Source: JAPLKX01 sp035530195
GTDB taxonomy: Bacteria > Hydrogenedentota > Hydrogenedentia > Hydrogenedentales > SLHB01
Direction of reading: 5' to 3'
Length of the DNA: 42,142 nt
Assembly (NCBI GenBank): GCA_035530195.1
Contig: DATKVG010000067.1
Coordinates: 1-42,142, forward strand
A program made the translations under genes and the position numbers. A model generated the notes under the pieces. The model ran no database searches and was not told the origin of the DNA. It worked only from the letters and a program-made list of their open reading frames with translations. Position 1 is the first letter of the stretch. The number at the start of each line of letters is the position of its first letter. This document shows positions 23,695-32,281 of this stretch, piece after piece.

Positions 23695-24770
23695 GGGGTA
23701 CTCTCCTTATTTTCATAGATCGAGCGGCCGTATTCGGCGCCGGTCTTGAACATGGTCTTGATATTCTCCACGGGTATCCCGTCGTGCAGCGAGTGGTCCG
23801 ACGCCAGTACGTACCCGCCGCCCGGCGCCGCAATATCGATCGCGGCGCGCACCTCGGCGGCCACGTCTTCGGGCGAGCCGTAAGGCAGGGTGCGCGACGA
23901 GTCGATGTTGCCGATGATGCAGAACCGGCTGCCGTAGGCGCGTTTGACCTCGGCGAGGTCCATACCGGCGGTGCGTTGAAGCGGGTGGATTGCGGCGATC
24001 TTGGTTTTCGCGAGGTCGGGCAGGTAATCGCGGATGCAGCCGCACGAATGCAGCAGCACCGGTACGCCGAGGCGGTCGATATGTTCAACAAGCTCGGCCA
24101 GCGCCGGCAAAACGTACTCCCTGAAGTGCGGGACACTCAGAAAACCGCCCGTGCTCGAGCCTAGGTCGTCGCTTACCCAGATGCCGCAGCAGCCCGCCGC
24201 TACCGACCGGCGCGCCGCCTCTTTGGCGAACTCGTTCGACATACGGAAAATGGTTGTGAGGGCGGAAGGGTTCTCGAGCAGGGCAAAACAAAGCGTCTCA
24301 TAGCCCATCAGCATCCACGCAGTCGTAAACGGCCCACACACGCCCCCGAGCAGCGCCAACCCGTCACTGTTGATCGCGCGCGCTGCGAGGATCTCGGCGT
24401 CCCTGCCCGGCAGGGCGGGATCCGGCGGCCGGTACGCGGAAACGTCTTCCGCCGACTTGATTGGGTAGCCGATTGGGGCGTCGATGGGCCAGGACGAGAC
24501 CGTTTTTTTGAAGACCGTGCCCCATTCGTCGCGGTACACGCCCTCGCCCAGCACCTCCGGCTTATACCCGCTGAACCCGCCAAACGGCAGCCACACCCCG
24601 TCGTGGTCGAGTGCCAGAGCGCACCGCACCGCGTCCGGCCCGTTGTAACTGTCGGGGCGCCGGCCCGTCAGCGCCTCGTACATCGGCTGCTGAAACAGGA
24701 AATCGAACAGCGGCACGCGGTCGGGTTGACGCCGGGCCATCGCAGACAGAAAACGCTCGTAACGCCGCAT
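23691..24770 (-). CDS. UroD-fold (MtaA-like) methyltransferase family protein
   Basis: A 359-residue protein, first gene of the GH38/ABC operon. ATG 24770 follows GGAGG at about 6 bp. It has the UroD fold and, near residue 240, VLLHSCGC, the H-x-C motif that binds zinc in MtaA/MtbA-type corrinoid methyltransferases. In MtaA the third zinc ligand is a later Cys; here the matching region reads LASDHSLHDGIP, so His or Asp may substitute. It is therefore unlikely to be heme-pathway HemE. Being co-translated with a mannosidase and sugar transporter, it may act on a methylated sugar or its aglycone; that is inference. It shares only family-level likeness with the protein encoded at 1453-2676. Confidence 0.85.
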   Translation of the reverse strand: MRRYERFLSAMARRQPDRVPLFDFLFQQPMYEALTGRRPDSYNGPDAVRCALALDHDGVWLPFGGFSGYKPEVLGEGVYRDEWGTVFKKTVSSWPIDAPIGYPIKSAEDVSAYRPPDPALPGRDAEILAARAINSDGLALLGGVCGPFTTAWMLMGYETLCFALLENPSALTTIFRMSNEFAKEAARRSVAAGCCGIWVSDDLGSSTGGFLSVPHFREYVLPALAELVEHIDRLGVPVLLHSCGCIRDYLPDLAKTKIAAIHPLQRTAGMDLAEVKRAYGSRFCIIGNIDSSRTLPYGSPEDVAAEVRAAIDIAAPGGGYVLASDHSLHDGIPVENIKTMFKTGAEYGRSIYENKESTP

Positions 24771-24790
24771 TTGGGCCTCCGTACCGGCCT

Positions 24791-24819
24791 ATCCTACACA
24801 GGCCGCAGAGGCTTGTAAA
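24791..24819 (-). promoter_or_regulatory. Promoter of the UroD-fold/GH38/ABC operon
   Basis: On the minus strand: TTTACA (24819-24814), 17-bp spacer, TAGGAT (24796-24791). The predicted start is about 15 nt before ATG 24770, leaving just enough room for the GGAGG ribosome site. Confidence 0.6.
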
Positions 24820-24851
24820 GCTTGTGCTATCGGTCTTTGTAGGCGCGGTCG

Positions 24852-27449
24852 TCAGGGCTCACTTGGTCGTTTTACGTAGGGCAGGTGGTGTAAGGCGTGT
24901 GAGACCGCCGTAGCCGCTATGGCGTAGAAAGGAGGGCCGGCTGCTGTATTTGGGCCGGCGATCCCAAAGGCTATGCACAACAGCAACGAGAGGAACACCG
25001 GGGGGAAACATGTCCGAAACACGAGCCGCCATGGGACCTGGATTAGCATGCCGTCGGCCGCGACATTTTCAGGCAGACCAAGCCGGCCAAACTCACTTAC
25101 TTCGACAGCCTGCCGTCCACTTTGCCAGGCATTGATCGAGTCAATTATGCGTTTGTTGGCATGGGTTATGAAGGCCGCATGGCGGACGTCGTAGGAGTAA
25201 ACGCAGAACATGCCGGAACCGCCTTCGCTGTCTTGCCATCGGATAAGGACCCGCCGCCAGCGTTGCCAGCCGCGGGTGGGATGGCCGAGTTCGGCCGAAA
25301 CCAGGTTTTCACGCCGCAATGCAAATTTTAGGGAATCGCCCAGGAAAACCAGCCTGTCGCCCGCGGTAAACAAAAAACCGACGTCGGTGTTGATGAACCC
25401 TTCATATGCCTGAGCCGAATCGTCGGGGGCAAATGCCACAAAGGCGGGATTGTGGCCGCTGAGGTCGAAGCCCTGGCGGGCCAGCTTTGCCAACAACCTG
25501 GACCTCAACTTCCGCGAGCCGCTCATGGCCAAGAAACCAGAACCCCAAATCAACCCCGCCAGCGTCAATAAGACGCCTGCAACGTACGCTACCGTGCGGG
25601 GTGCTCCCTGTACCTCAAATCGTGTTACCGCCAACGCGACCAGCGCCGGCGGCACCGCGGTCAGCATGCGCAGCGCGAGTGTGATCACCAGGAGAATCCT
25701 GCGGCGGACTTGCGACGTGAACACTTTCGCCTCATCCAAAACCGACGGCGGGATGGCATAGTAAGAGTCGCCGGTATGCGCACGTTCAACCAGCGACTCG
25801 AGGTTCTCCGGCGTGATGCCGGCGCGCGCGGCAACCGGCTCGACCCGCCGCATCAGCGAAGGATGGTTCATGATCAACTCGGCGCGCTTTTTCCATTGCA
25901 CTGGCCAAAAGTTGAGCTTGTAGACTTTCGTCAAGCCCGTGATAAATGCCTCCGGATCCCCCGTCAGTTCAACGGCATCGGCGTCCGCTTGCCGTTCGTA
26001 CCGGCGCGTGACGGCGCGGGAAAGAATCATCCACAGGCCAAGGCCCAGCAAACACGCCAACCGCCATTGCAGGTCACCCGACGTCGGAATTCTGGCCGTC
26101 CAAAAGCCGGCTATCACTCCCAAAAAGACGCCTCCAAGAAGGCCGAACCGCACTTTTTTTTCAGGGTGTTTGCGCCGGGCATGGGCCAGTTCGTGGCCGA
26201 CGATGGCGTCGACCTCGCGGCTAGTCAGGCGTTCGACCAGGAAGTCCGTTAATACAAGTCTTGCACGCTGCATCGAAAACGCGTTTGCCGAAAACAACCG
26301 GGTGCCCGGCGTCAGGATTTGGATCTCTTTCAACTTCACGCCGGCTTTTTCGGCGAGGCTGTTGATGCGCTCGATCAATGGACATTCAGTGAGGCGCTCC
26401 CGGCGCACCCTGAACATCTTCCACCAGAGGTTCATAAGGACTAGGAAACTTCCTGCGGCGCAAACACCCAATAGGACGGCCGACACGGCCATGCCCTCGA
26501 AAAGAGCTATCACACAGACATACACCAGGCACAGGGGAACCGTCCACATCAGGGTTCCGAACAGGCCCTGCAAGACGAGGTCCTTCCGCATGACTTGAGC
26601 CCCGCGCACCCGGCTGTACACGGGGTGCGCAACCGTCGCCGCCAATCCCACCAGCACCACGTAAGGCGCCAGCATAACAGCCAGCGACACCCCCCTCAGC
26701 ACCAGCGGCGAGTCTACGCCCGTGACGAACCCCAAAAAGTTGCCGGGATTCACCAGGAGAGATGGAAACACAATGACGGCCACACCGCCTAGATAAACGT
26801 TCTGGCTGGCCACGTAGTAGCGAAACCAGGCCGCCGCGGGGTCTTCCGCCGCGCGTTGGAGCGTCTCGTTCCGCCGCCACAGAAGATACCCCATAAGCGC
26901 CGCGACAAGGGCTACACAGGTTATGGGATAAAGCACCACGCGCCACACCGGAAAACCAAACTCAAACTCGAGCAGCCCAACATCCTCCCCGCCCCTCAAC
27001 GTCTTTTCCGCGTACCACCAGCCTCCCCCAGAATACTCTTCCCAACCCTGCCAAGATACCCGGTGCACGGCGGCGTTGCGACACCCGAACTCGACGTCCA
27101 CCTCGCCACCAGACGTCCCGGCGGCAAACAAAACAAGCGGCGCCACGGGAAGTTGGCCCTTAACCATGAAGCCGTGGCGTTCTGCAACCTCGTGATACTC
27201 CCCGTCAACCCACCAGATTTGCTCGTCCGCCCGCGGTCGCGAAACTTCCACCCTCCCGACAGCCTTTCCCAGCTCCACCACCGCCTCACGGGAAGGCGGT
27301 TTGTCCAACCCGATGTTAAAGAGGATCTGGTAGTCCGGATACGCCCAAATTGTTATCCATGGTGTACCGCCGTCAGCCTGAGCCGTTCCGCAAGAGCAGG
27401 AAGCTGCCAAACCCGCCGCAAGGGCAAAAAACGCCGCTTGTCTTTTCAT
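24852..27449 (-). CDS. M48-family membrane metalloprotease, large form
   Basis: An 865-residue protein. The N-terminal signal ends in LAASC, a possible lipobox (Cys ~18). Residues ~20-150 form a periplasmic domain, followed by several membrane helices (~165-345). The zinc site VGHELAHARRKHPEKK is near residue 415, preceded by the segment NSLAEKAGVKLKEI and the ANAFSMQ strand typical of HtpX/STE24-like M48 enzymes. The third ligand is probably the Glu of RYERQADADAVEL near 490. The C-terminal ~250 residues, with two more membrane helices near 590-640, extend beyond the usual catalytic core. Role: likely quality control or processing of membrane proteins. Transcribed alone, probably from the weak promoter at 27474-27502. 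Confidence 0.85.
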   Translation of the reverse strand: MKRQAAFFALAAGLAASCSCGTAQADGGTPWITIWAYPDYQILFNIGLDKPPSREAVVELGKAVGRVEVSRPRADEQIWWVDGEYHEVAERHGFMVKGQLPVAPLVLFAAGTSGGEVDVEFGCRNAAVHRVSWQGWEEYSGGGWWYAEKTLRGGEDVGLLEFEFGFPVWRVVLYPITCVALVAALMGYLLWRRNETLQRAAEDPAAAWFRYYVASQNVYLGGVAVIVFPSLLVNPGNFLGFVTGVDSPLVLRGVSLAVMLAPYVVLVGLAATVAHPVYSRVRGAQVMRKDLVLQGLFGTLMWTVPLCLVYVCVIALFEGMAVSAVLLGVCAAGSFLVLMNLWWKMFRVRRERLTECPLIERINSLAEKAGVKLKEIQILTPGTRLFSANAFSMQRARLVLTDFLVERLTSREVDAIVGHELAHARRKHPEKKVRFGLLGGVFLGVIAGFWTARIPTSGDLQWRLACLLGLGLWMILSRAVTRRYERQADADAVELTGDPEAFITGLTKVYKLNFWPVQWKKRAELIMNHPSLMRRVEPVAARAGITPENLESLVERAHTGDSYYAIPPSVLDEAKVFTSQVRRRILLVITLALRMLTAVPPALVALAVTRFEVQGAPRTVAYVAGVLLTLAGLIWGSGFLAMSGSRKLRSRLLAKLARQGFDLSGHNPAFVAFAPDDSAQAYEGFINTDVGFLFTAGDRLVFLGDSLKFALRRENLVSAELGHPTRGWQRWRRVLIRWQDSEGGSGMFCVYSYDVRHAAFITHANKRIIDSINAWQSGRQAVEVSEFGRLGLPENVAADGMLIQVPWRLVFRTCFPPVFLSLLLCIAFGIAGPNTAAGPPFYAIAATAVSHALHHLPYVKRPSEP

Positions 27450-27473
27450 CTCAGGTTCCCCGTTTACGGTGCA

Positions 27474-27502
27474 ACTTTACCGGAATGCCGGCCCTTGTAC
27501 AA
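27474..27502 (-). promoter_or_regulatory. Possible promoter of the M48 gene
   Basis: On the minus strand: TTGTAC (27502-27497), 17-bp spacer, TAAAGT (27479-27474). Each box matches four of six consensus positions, and it is 25 bp from ATG 27449. Confidence 0.35.
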
Positions 27503-27512
27503 CCGCCGATTT

Positions 27513-27662
27513 AGTCCGGAGTCTCGAGAAAATGTGCACTAGAGACCGGAGCCTGGAGGAAAAACGGCTGGCGCTCCCAGCCTGTTATGTCCCTTGAGTC
27601 CCTTTTGTCGTTTCCCGCCCATGAGGGCTTCTCCGCCGTCTATTTCCTTCAGACTCCGGACT
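27513..27662. repeat. AGTCCGGAGTCT inverted repeat pair
   Basis: AGTCCGGAGTCT (27513-27524) and its exact reverse complement AGACTCCGGACT (27651-27662) bracket 126 bp. Related words occur at 27544-27559 and at 2681-2709. This marks a dispersed intergenic repeat family. Confidence 0.65.
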
Positions 27663-27699
27663 CACCGCAGACTTGGCTATTGCGCGGGGTCTGGATAGC

Positions 27700-27714
27700 G
27701 TGTTAACATAACAC
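27700..27714. promoter_or_regulatory. 15-bp palindrome, candidate operator upstream of yebC
   Basis: GTGTTA-ACA-TAACAC is a perfect inverted repeat with a 3-bp centre in AT-rich DNA 79 bp upstream of yebC. The size and symmetry fit a dimeric repressor or activator site. No regulator is identifiable. Confidence 0.4.
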
Positions 27715-27792
27715 GGGTTGGGTAACGTTTAAGTTGCACATTCTTGGGCCTTCTGCGGTAACATCAGGTTTTCTATAAGGAGATCGTCCTAT

Positions 27793-28548
27793 ATGTCCGG
27801 CCATTCCAAGTGGAGCACCATCAAACGGAAAAAAGGCGCCGCCGACGCCAAGCGCGGGAAGCTTTTCTCACAGCTTGCCAAGGAAATCACCGTGGCCGCA
27901 AAAGCCGGCGGAGGCGATCCAAACACCAACGCGCGGTTGCGGAGCGTCCTTTTGGCGGCGCGATCGCAGAACATGCCCAAGGAGAACGTCGACCGAGCCG
28001 TCAAAAAAGGCACGGGCGAGCTTCCGGGCGTCACCTATGAAGAAGCCCGGTATGAAGGCTATGCGGCAGGCGGCGTCGCGCTCGTGATTGACCTGCTCAC
28101 CGACAACAAGAACCGGACCGTCGCCGAGATCCGCCACATCCTGACCAGAAACGGCGGAAGCATGGCCGAGACCGGGGCGGTGCTTTGGAATTTCGAGCAA
28201 AAAGGCCTGATCACCATCGCCAAGTCGGCTTGTTCCGAAGACGAGATGTTCGAGAAAGCCATCGAGGCCGGCGTGGAAGACGTCGATACCGAGGGGCCGG
28301 AGTTTTACGAACTCAGCACGAAACCTTCCGACCTGCACGTGGTCCTCGATGCGCTTGACAAGGCCGGGCTCAAGGCGGAGAGCGCACAACTCACGATGTT
28401 CCCGAAGACGACAATCAAGGTCGAAGGCTCCGCGGCGGGAAACGTGCTCCGGGTGGTCGAAGCGCTCGAGGAACATGAGGACGTGCAGAACGTATACGCC
28501 AACTTCGACATCTCGGACGAGGACATGGCCGCGGTCATGGGGGACTGA
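27793..28548 (+). CDS. yebC: YebC/PmpR-family protein
   Basis: A 251-residue protein with the invariant N-terminus MSGHSKWSTIKRKKGAADAKRGK and family motifs NMPKENVDRAVKKG, YEGYAAGGVALVID, NRTVAEIRHILTRNGGSM and the C-terminal DVQNVYANFDI. The length is standard. Family members bind DNA as regulators in some species, and some YebC proteins assist ribosomes at proline stretches. ATG 27793 follows AAGGAG. Its stop overlaps the ruvC start by one base (TGATG), a common yebC-ruvC order, so the two are translationally coupled. Confidence 0.96.
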   Translation: MSGHSKWSTIKRKKGAADAKRGKLFSQLAKEITVAAKAGGGDPNTNARLRSVLLAARSQNMPKENVDRAVKKGTGELPGVTYEEARYEGYAAGGVALVIDLLTDNKNRTVAEIRHILTRNGGSMAETGAVLWNFEQKGLITIAKSACSEDEMFEKAIEAGVEDVDTEGPEFYELSTKPSDLHVVLDALDKAGLKAESAQLTMFPKTTIKVEGSAAGNVLRVVEALEEHEDVQNVYANFDISDEDMAAVMGD

Positions 28549-29093
28549 TGCGGGTTCTCGGGTTCGACCCGGGCACCGCCACGACCGGCTATGGCGTGGT
28601 GGAGCAGACGGGGTCGCGGCTGCGCCACATCGCCCACGGCATCATCTCGACCCCGCCTGACATGCCATTTCAGGACCGCTTGGCGGTCATTTTCCGCCAA
28701 GTGGGCGAGCTTATCCAGACCCACCGTCCCGACGCGGTGGCCATTGAAAAGCTCTTCTTTTCGCAGAACGTAACCACGGGCATCAGCGTGGCGCAGGCGC
28801 GGGGCGTTATTGCGCTCGCGGCGGCCCTCGAACATGTCCCGCTGGGCGAATTCAGCCCGCTCGAGGTCAAAAACGCCACGGTCGGGTACGGCAAGGCCAC
28901 GAAAAAACAGGTGCAGGAGATGGTGAAGATCCTGCTCAACCTCGAGCAGGTCCCCCGGCCGGACGACGCCGCCGACGCGTTGGGCATCGCCATTTGCCAA
29001 ACCTACGCCGGCGCCAGGGCCGGCAATATGCCGCAACTCCCCGATTACGAGTCCGGCGCAAAAGGCAGGTCGCGGCGGAAGTCGGGCAGGTAG
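28548..29093 (+). CDS. ruvC: Holliday junction resolvase RuvC
   Basis: A 181-residue endonuclease that cuts Holliday junctions during recombination. Catalytic acids are visible: Asp in GFDPGTATTGYG (residue 7), Glu in AIEKLFFSQN (~66), and the paired Asp residues in RPDDAADALGIA (~140). ATG overlaps the yebC stop. The usual ruvA and ruvB partners do not follow, so they must lie elsewhere. The last 49 bp overlap the end of the convergent radical SAM gene; the overlapping tail (YESGAKGRSRRKSGR) is basic and probably variable. Confidence 0.96.
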   Translation: MRVLGFDPGTATTGYGVVEQTGSRLRHIAHGIISTPPDMPFQDRLAVIFRQVGELIQTHRPDAVAIEKLFFSQNVTTGISVAQARGVIALAAALEHVPLGEFSPLEVKNATVGYGKATKKQVQEMVKILLNLEQVPRPDDAADALGIAICQTYAGARAGNMPQLPDYESGAKGRSRRKSGR

Positions 29094-30004
29094 AGGTCGG
29101 TGCTGTCGAGCCCTTGCGTCAACAGATGCTCGAACCCGAGGTCCAGCGCGTACTCGACAATCTTGCGGTACTCGCTCCGGCTGATGCGGCCGCGGAGTTC
29201 GGGATACTCGTTCGCCCGGAACTGCGGCGAGTATTGGCTCATCAGGCTCACCGTTGCCTGTTCCATGTGCTCGTCCCGCATCCAGAGTAGAAAATCATAC
29301 GTGTTGGAGAGGTTGTTGGGCAGGATCAAGTGGCGCACGATCAAGCCGCGTTTGGCCACGCCGTCTTGCATCTCGAGCGGCCCCACTTGCCGGTACATCT
29401 CTTTGATGGCCGGCTTCGCCACCGACGGGTAGTTCTCGGCTTTGCTGTACGCCAGCCCGCGCGCCGGCTCCGTGTACTTCATGTCCGGCAGGTAAATCTC
29501 CACGATGTGTTCAAGCATGGCCAGCAGTTCCAGCGACTCATAGCCGTTGGTGTTGTAGACAATCGGCAGATCCAGCCCCTGCCGGTAAGCTTCCAGCAAG
29601 CCCTCCATGATTGGGTAAATGTAGTGGGTGGGTGTGACAAGATTGATGTTTTCCGCCCCCTGCTCCTGCAGCCCCAGGAAAATGCGCGCCAGGTCGGTGT
29701 AGTGAATACTTTCGCCGAGTTCGCCCTGGCTGATCTGGTGGTTCTGGCAGAACACGCAGCGCAGGTTGCAGCCCGAGAAAAACACGGTGCCGCTGCCGCC
29801 GCGGCCTACCAGCGGCGTCTCCTCGCCAAAATGCAGGGCGTGCGACGCGTACGCGGCGTGATGCAGGTCCTTTGCGGAGGTGTTGCAGAACCCCTTGGCG
29901 TTGCCGGTGCGGTCGACGCCGCACCGGTGGCCGCAGGCGCAACAGGCCCGCATCATCTCGTACAGGCCCGGCAGCACGGTTTCTATTCGGCGCGCCTTGA
30001 TCAT
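29045..30004 (-). CDS. Radical SAM protein, PflX-like (COG1313 type)
   Basis: A 319-residue protein. ATG 30004 is preferred to a TTG at 30058 because family proteins begin close to the conserved N-terminal Cys region. That region is CCACGHRCGVDRTGNAKGFC. The radical SAM cluster is FFSGCNLRCVFCQNHQISQGE (CxxxxxCxxC spacing with C-x3-C-x2-C inside). Further motifs NLVTPTHYIYPI and YNTNGYESLELL agree with the pyruvate-formate-lyase-activating-enzyme-like PflX family. The family's substrate is unestablished. It converges on and overlaps ruvC by 49 bp, and its 5' side faces the HlyD operon divergently. Confidence 0.88.
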   Translation of the reverse strand: MIKARRIETVLPGLYEMMRACCACGHRCGVDRTGNAKGFCNTSAKDLHHAAYASHALHFGEETPLVGRGGSGTVFFSGCNLRCVFCQNHQISQGELGESIHYTDLARIFLGLQEQGAENINLVTPTHYIYPIMEGLLEAYRQGLDLPIVYNTNGYESLELLAMLEHIVEIYLPDMKYTEPARGLAYSKAENYPSVAKPAIKEMYRQVGPLEMQDGVAKRGLIVRHLILPNNLSNTYDFLLWMRDEHMEQATVSLMSQYSPQFRANEYPELRGRISRSEYRKIVEYALDLGFEHLLTQGLDSTDLYLPDFRRDLPFAPDS

Positions 30005-30069
30005 AATCAGTGGATTGTACCATGCTGGGGCCTTGCCGCCGGCTTCTGGAGGGGCCAAGGCGGGCGTAG

Positions 30070-30075
30070 TATAAT
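30070..30075 (+). promoter_or_regulatory. Possible -10 box for the HlyD/ABC operon
   Basis: A perfect TATAAT about 70 bp upstream of the TTG start. The region 17-19 bp further upstream (TCTGGA/CTGGAG) matches the -35 poorly, so this may be an activator-dependent or extended -10 promoter. Confidence 0.4.
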
Positions 30076-30144
30076 TCGAACACTTGTTTGTTTCCTTATG
30101 CAGGGTGTTGAGAAAGGTCTCTTACACACTGGAGGAACTTCGCA

Positions 30145-31308
30145 TTGAATTGGCGCCGCCTTCTGCTAATTGGTACGGGTCTTATTCCGGCCGTATTGGC
30201 GTTTCTGGTGTGTTCCTGCGGGCATCATTCTGCGGACGAGTTGGCAGTCGCGGGCCAAGTCGAGGCGGTGACCGTATCTGCGGGATCCCGCGTGGGCGGC
30301 CGTGTGTCGGAAGTGCTTGCCAAGGAGGGGCAGCACGTCGAAAAGGGCGATGTGCTGGTCAAGCTCGAGATGGACGAAGCGGAGGCGACGCGGGCCGCGG
30401 CGCGGGCCAAACTGGCGCAGGCCGAGGCGACGCTCGAGAAACTCGAGACGGGGGCCAGACCCGAGGAAATCCGCCAGGCGGAGGCCGCCGCCGAACAGGC
30501 CCGCCAGCGGTATAAGATCGCGCAGCAGGCCACCCGGCCCGAAGACAAATCCGCCGCCATTGCGATGGAAGATGCGGCGAGAGCGCAACGCGACCAGGCC
30601 AAATCGGACTTTGACCGCATCGACCCGCTGTTTCAGGCCCAGGCCGTGCCCCAACAGCGATACGATCAGGCGCGGCACGCGCTCGACGCGGCGGAAGCCC
30701 AGTTGCAGGCGGCCGCCGAACGACGGAAACTGGCCCAGGAAGGTGCGCGGGCGGAAGAAATCGAGGCGGCTCGAGCGGCGGCCGATCAGGCCCAGGCGGC
30801 GCTGGATTTGCTGAAGAACGGCGCCCGAAAAGAGGACCTCGATGCGGCGCGGGCGTTGCGTGACTCGGCGGCCGCTGACGTCGACCGGGCCGAGGTGAAT
30901 CTCCGGGAAAGCATCATTACGGCTCCCCGGAACGGCGTCTTGGAATCGCTCGATATCCACCCGGGGGATCTGGTCAAGCCGGGGCCGGTGGTAACGATCG
31001 CGGATGTGGACGATCTCGAGATGTTCGTGTACGTCAGCGCGGCCATGCTGGGCCACCTGCGGCTCGGGCAGGAAGTTGCCCTTACCGCCGACGCCTATCC
31101 CGGCGAGACGTTCAAAGGCACAATCTCGTATATCGCGCCGACGGGCGAGTTCACCCCAAGAAACCTGCAGACGCAGGAGGAGCGCGTGCAGCAGGTGTTT
31201 GGGGTGAAAATTAAGATGGATTCATTCGGGGGCCGTATCCGGGCCGGGATGAGCATGACGGCCCACCTGCCGCGGGATGCCGGCGCCGAGCGCAACGGGG
31301 CCGCCTGA
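30145..31308 (+). CDS. HlyD-family efflux adaptor, probable lipoprotein
   Basis: A 387-residue membrane-fusion protein starting at TTG 30145, preceded by GGAGGA (30131-30136). The signal ends LVCSC, giving a probable lipid anchor at Cys ~27. Biotinyl-lipoyl halves flank a long hairpin: VEAVTVSAGSRVGGRVSEV near 38-56, then an Ala/Glu/Gln-rich coiled coil (~75-245, with the near-repeats GARPEEIRQAEAAAEQA, GARAEEIEAARAAADQA and GARKEDLDAARALRD), and ITAPRNGVLESLDIHPGD near 255. The C-terminal beta barrel has FKGTISYIAPTGEF. It should bridge the inner-membrane ABC exporter encoded next to an outer-membrane channel. TGATG overlap couples it to the ATPase gene. Confidence 0.9.
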   Translation: MNWRRLLLIGTGLIPAVLAFLVCSCGHHSADELAVAGQVEAVTVSAGSRVGGRVSEVLAKEGQHVEKGDVLVKLEMDEAEATRAAARAKLAQAEATLEKLETGARPEEIRQAEAAAEQARQRYKIAQQATRPEDKSAAIAMEDAARAQRDQAKSDFDRIDPLFQAQAVPQQRYDQARHALDAAEAQLQAAAERRKLAQEGARAEEIEAARAAADQAQAALDLLKNGARKEDLDAARALRDSAAADVDRAEVNLRESIITAPRNGVLESLDIHPGDLVKPGPVVTIADVDDLEMFVYVSAAMLGHLRLGQEVALTADAYPGETFKGTISYIAPTGEFTPRNLQTQEERVQQVFGVKIKMDSFGGRIRAGMSMTAHLPRDAGAERNGAA

Positions 31309-32279
31309 TGCCGACCGCCATCGAGGCAAAAGGGCTGACGCGCCGGTTTGGGCGTTTCACCGCGGTCAATGACGTGTCGCTGCAAATCGAGGAGGGGGAC
31401 ATCTACGGTTTCCTCGGCCCCAACGGATCCGGCAAGACCACGCTGATCCGGATGCTGTGCGGCCTGCTGCGGCCGTCGGGCGGGAACGCCACCGTAATGG
31501 GGTTGGACACGGTGAAAGAGTCCGAACAGATCAAGCGGGTGATTGGCTACATGTCGCAACAGTTCAGCCTGTACCGGGACCTGACCGTTCTTGAAAACCT
31601 CAAGTTTTACGCGCGCGTGTATGGCCTGCGCGGGTCGAGGGCGCGGCGCCGCATCGAGGAAGTCATCGGCATTGCGGGGATCGGCGATTATAGACACCAA
31701 CTGGCCCGGGAACTGTCGGGAGGGTGGAAGCAGCGTCTTGCGCTGGCGTGCAGCCTTGTACACGAGCCGCGGCTGATGTTTCTGGACGAGCCGACGGCGG
31801 GCATCGACCCGGTGGCGCGGCGGGAGTTGTGGAACCTGCTGTTCGATCTGGCGGGGCGGGGCGTCACGTTTTTTGTCACGACCCACTACATGGACGAGGC
31901 GGAGCGGTGCAGCCACATCGGGTATATCTATTTCTCGAACCTGATCGTGTCGGGCACGCCCAACGAACTGAAGCAACTCCCCGAGGTAACGCCGAGAGAG
32001 GCGGTCCGGCTCGAGATCCGGGCCCCGCGGCTGGCGAGCGCGATGCGTGTACTGAATTCGTATGACTACGTGCTCGATGCAACGATCTTCGCGGACTCGG
32101 TCCACGTCCTCGCGCGAACCAATACCGAGGGGCGGCTCGAGCGCGATTTGGCGCAGGAAGGGTTCGGGGAAGTCCAGGTGGTTCGGATTCCGCCAAGCCT
32201 CGAGGACGTTTTTGTGACGCTCACACGCAAGCGAGATACCGACCGGGCGGGTTTGACGGCGCCGGCGGAGGTGAGTTAG
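31308..32279 (+). CDS. ABC exporter ATP-binding protein
   Basis: A 323-residue ATPase. Walker A GPNGSGKTT near residues 37-45, Q-loop in YMSQQFSLYRDLTV, signature LSGGWKQRLALA near 138, Walker B LMFLDEPTAGIDP near 157, and the switch His in FVTTHYMDEAERC. A C-terminal ~90-residue extension follows the nucleotide-binding domain, as in DrrA/YbhF-type ATPases. Its ATG overlaps the adaptor stop by one base, and 2 bp separate its stop from the permease ATG. It powers the ABC-2 type exporter; the exported substrate (drug, lipid or other hydrophobic compound) is unknown. Confidence 0.95.
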   Translation: MPTAIEAKGLTRRFGRFTAVNDVSLQIEEGDIYGFLGPNGSGKTTLIRMLCGLLRPSGGNATVMGLDTVKESEQIKRVIGYMSQQFSLYRDLTVLENLKFYARVYGLRGSRARRRIEEVIGIAGIGDYRHQLARELSGGWKQRLALACSLVHEPRLMFLDEPTAGIDPVARRELWNLLFDLAGRGVTFFVTTHYMDEAERCSHIGYIYFSNLIVSGTPNELKQLPEVTPREAVRLEIRAPRLASAMRVLNSYDYVLDATIFADSVHVLARTNTEGRLERDLAQEGFGEVQVVRIPPSLEDVFVTLTRKRDTDRAGLTAPAEVS

Positions 32280-32281
32280 CC

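Larger units (their letters stand above)
27450..27792. other. Intergenic region between M48 and yebC genes
   Basis: No gene is visible in these 343 bp. It holds the M48 promoter, a pair of perfect 12-bp inverted repeats (27513-27524 and 27651-27662), a further GACCGGAGCCTGGAGG word (27544-27559), the 15-bp palindrome at 27700-27714, and the yebC ribosome site (AAGGAG, ending about 11 bp before the ATG). A possible yebC promoter is TTGCAC, 19 bp, TAACAT (27734-27764), which is weak. Confidence 0.6.
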
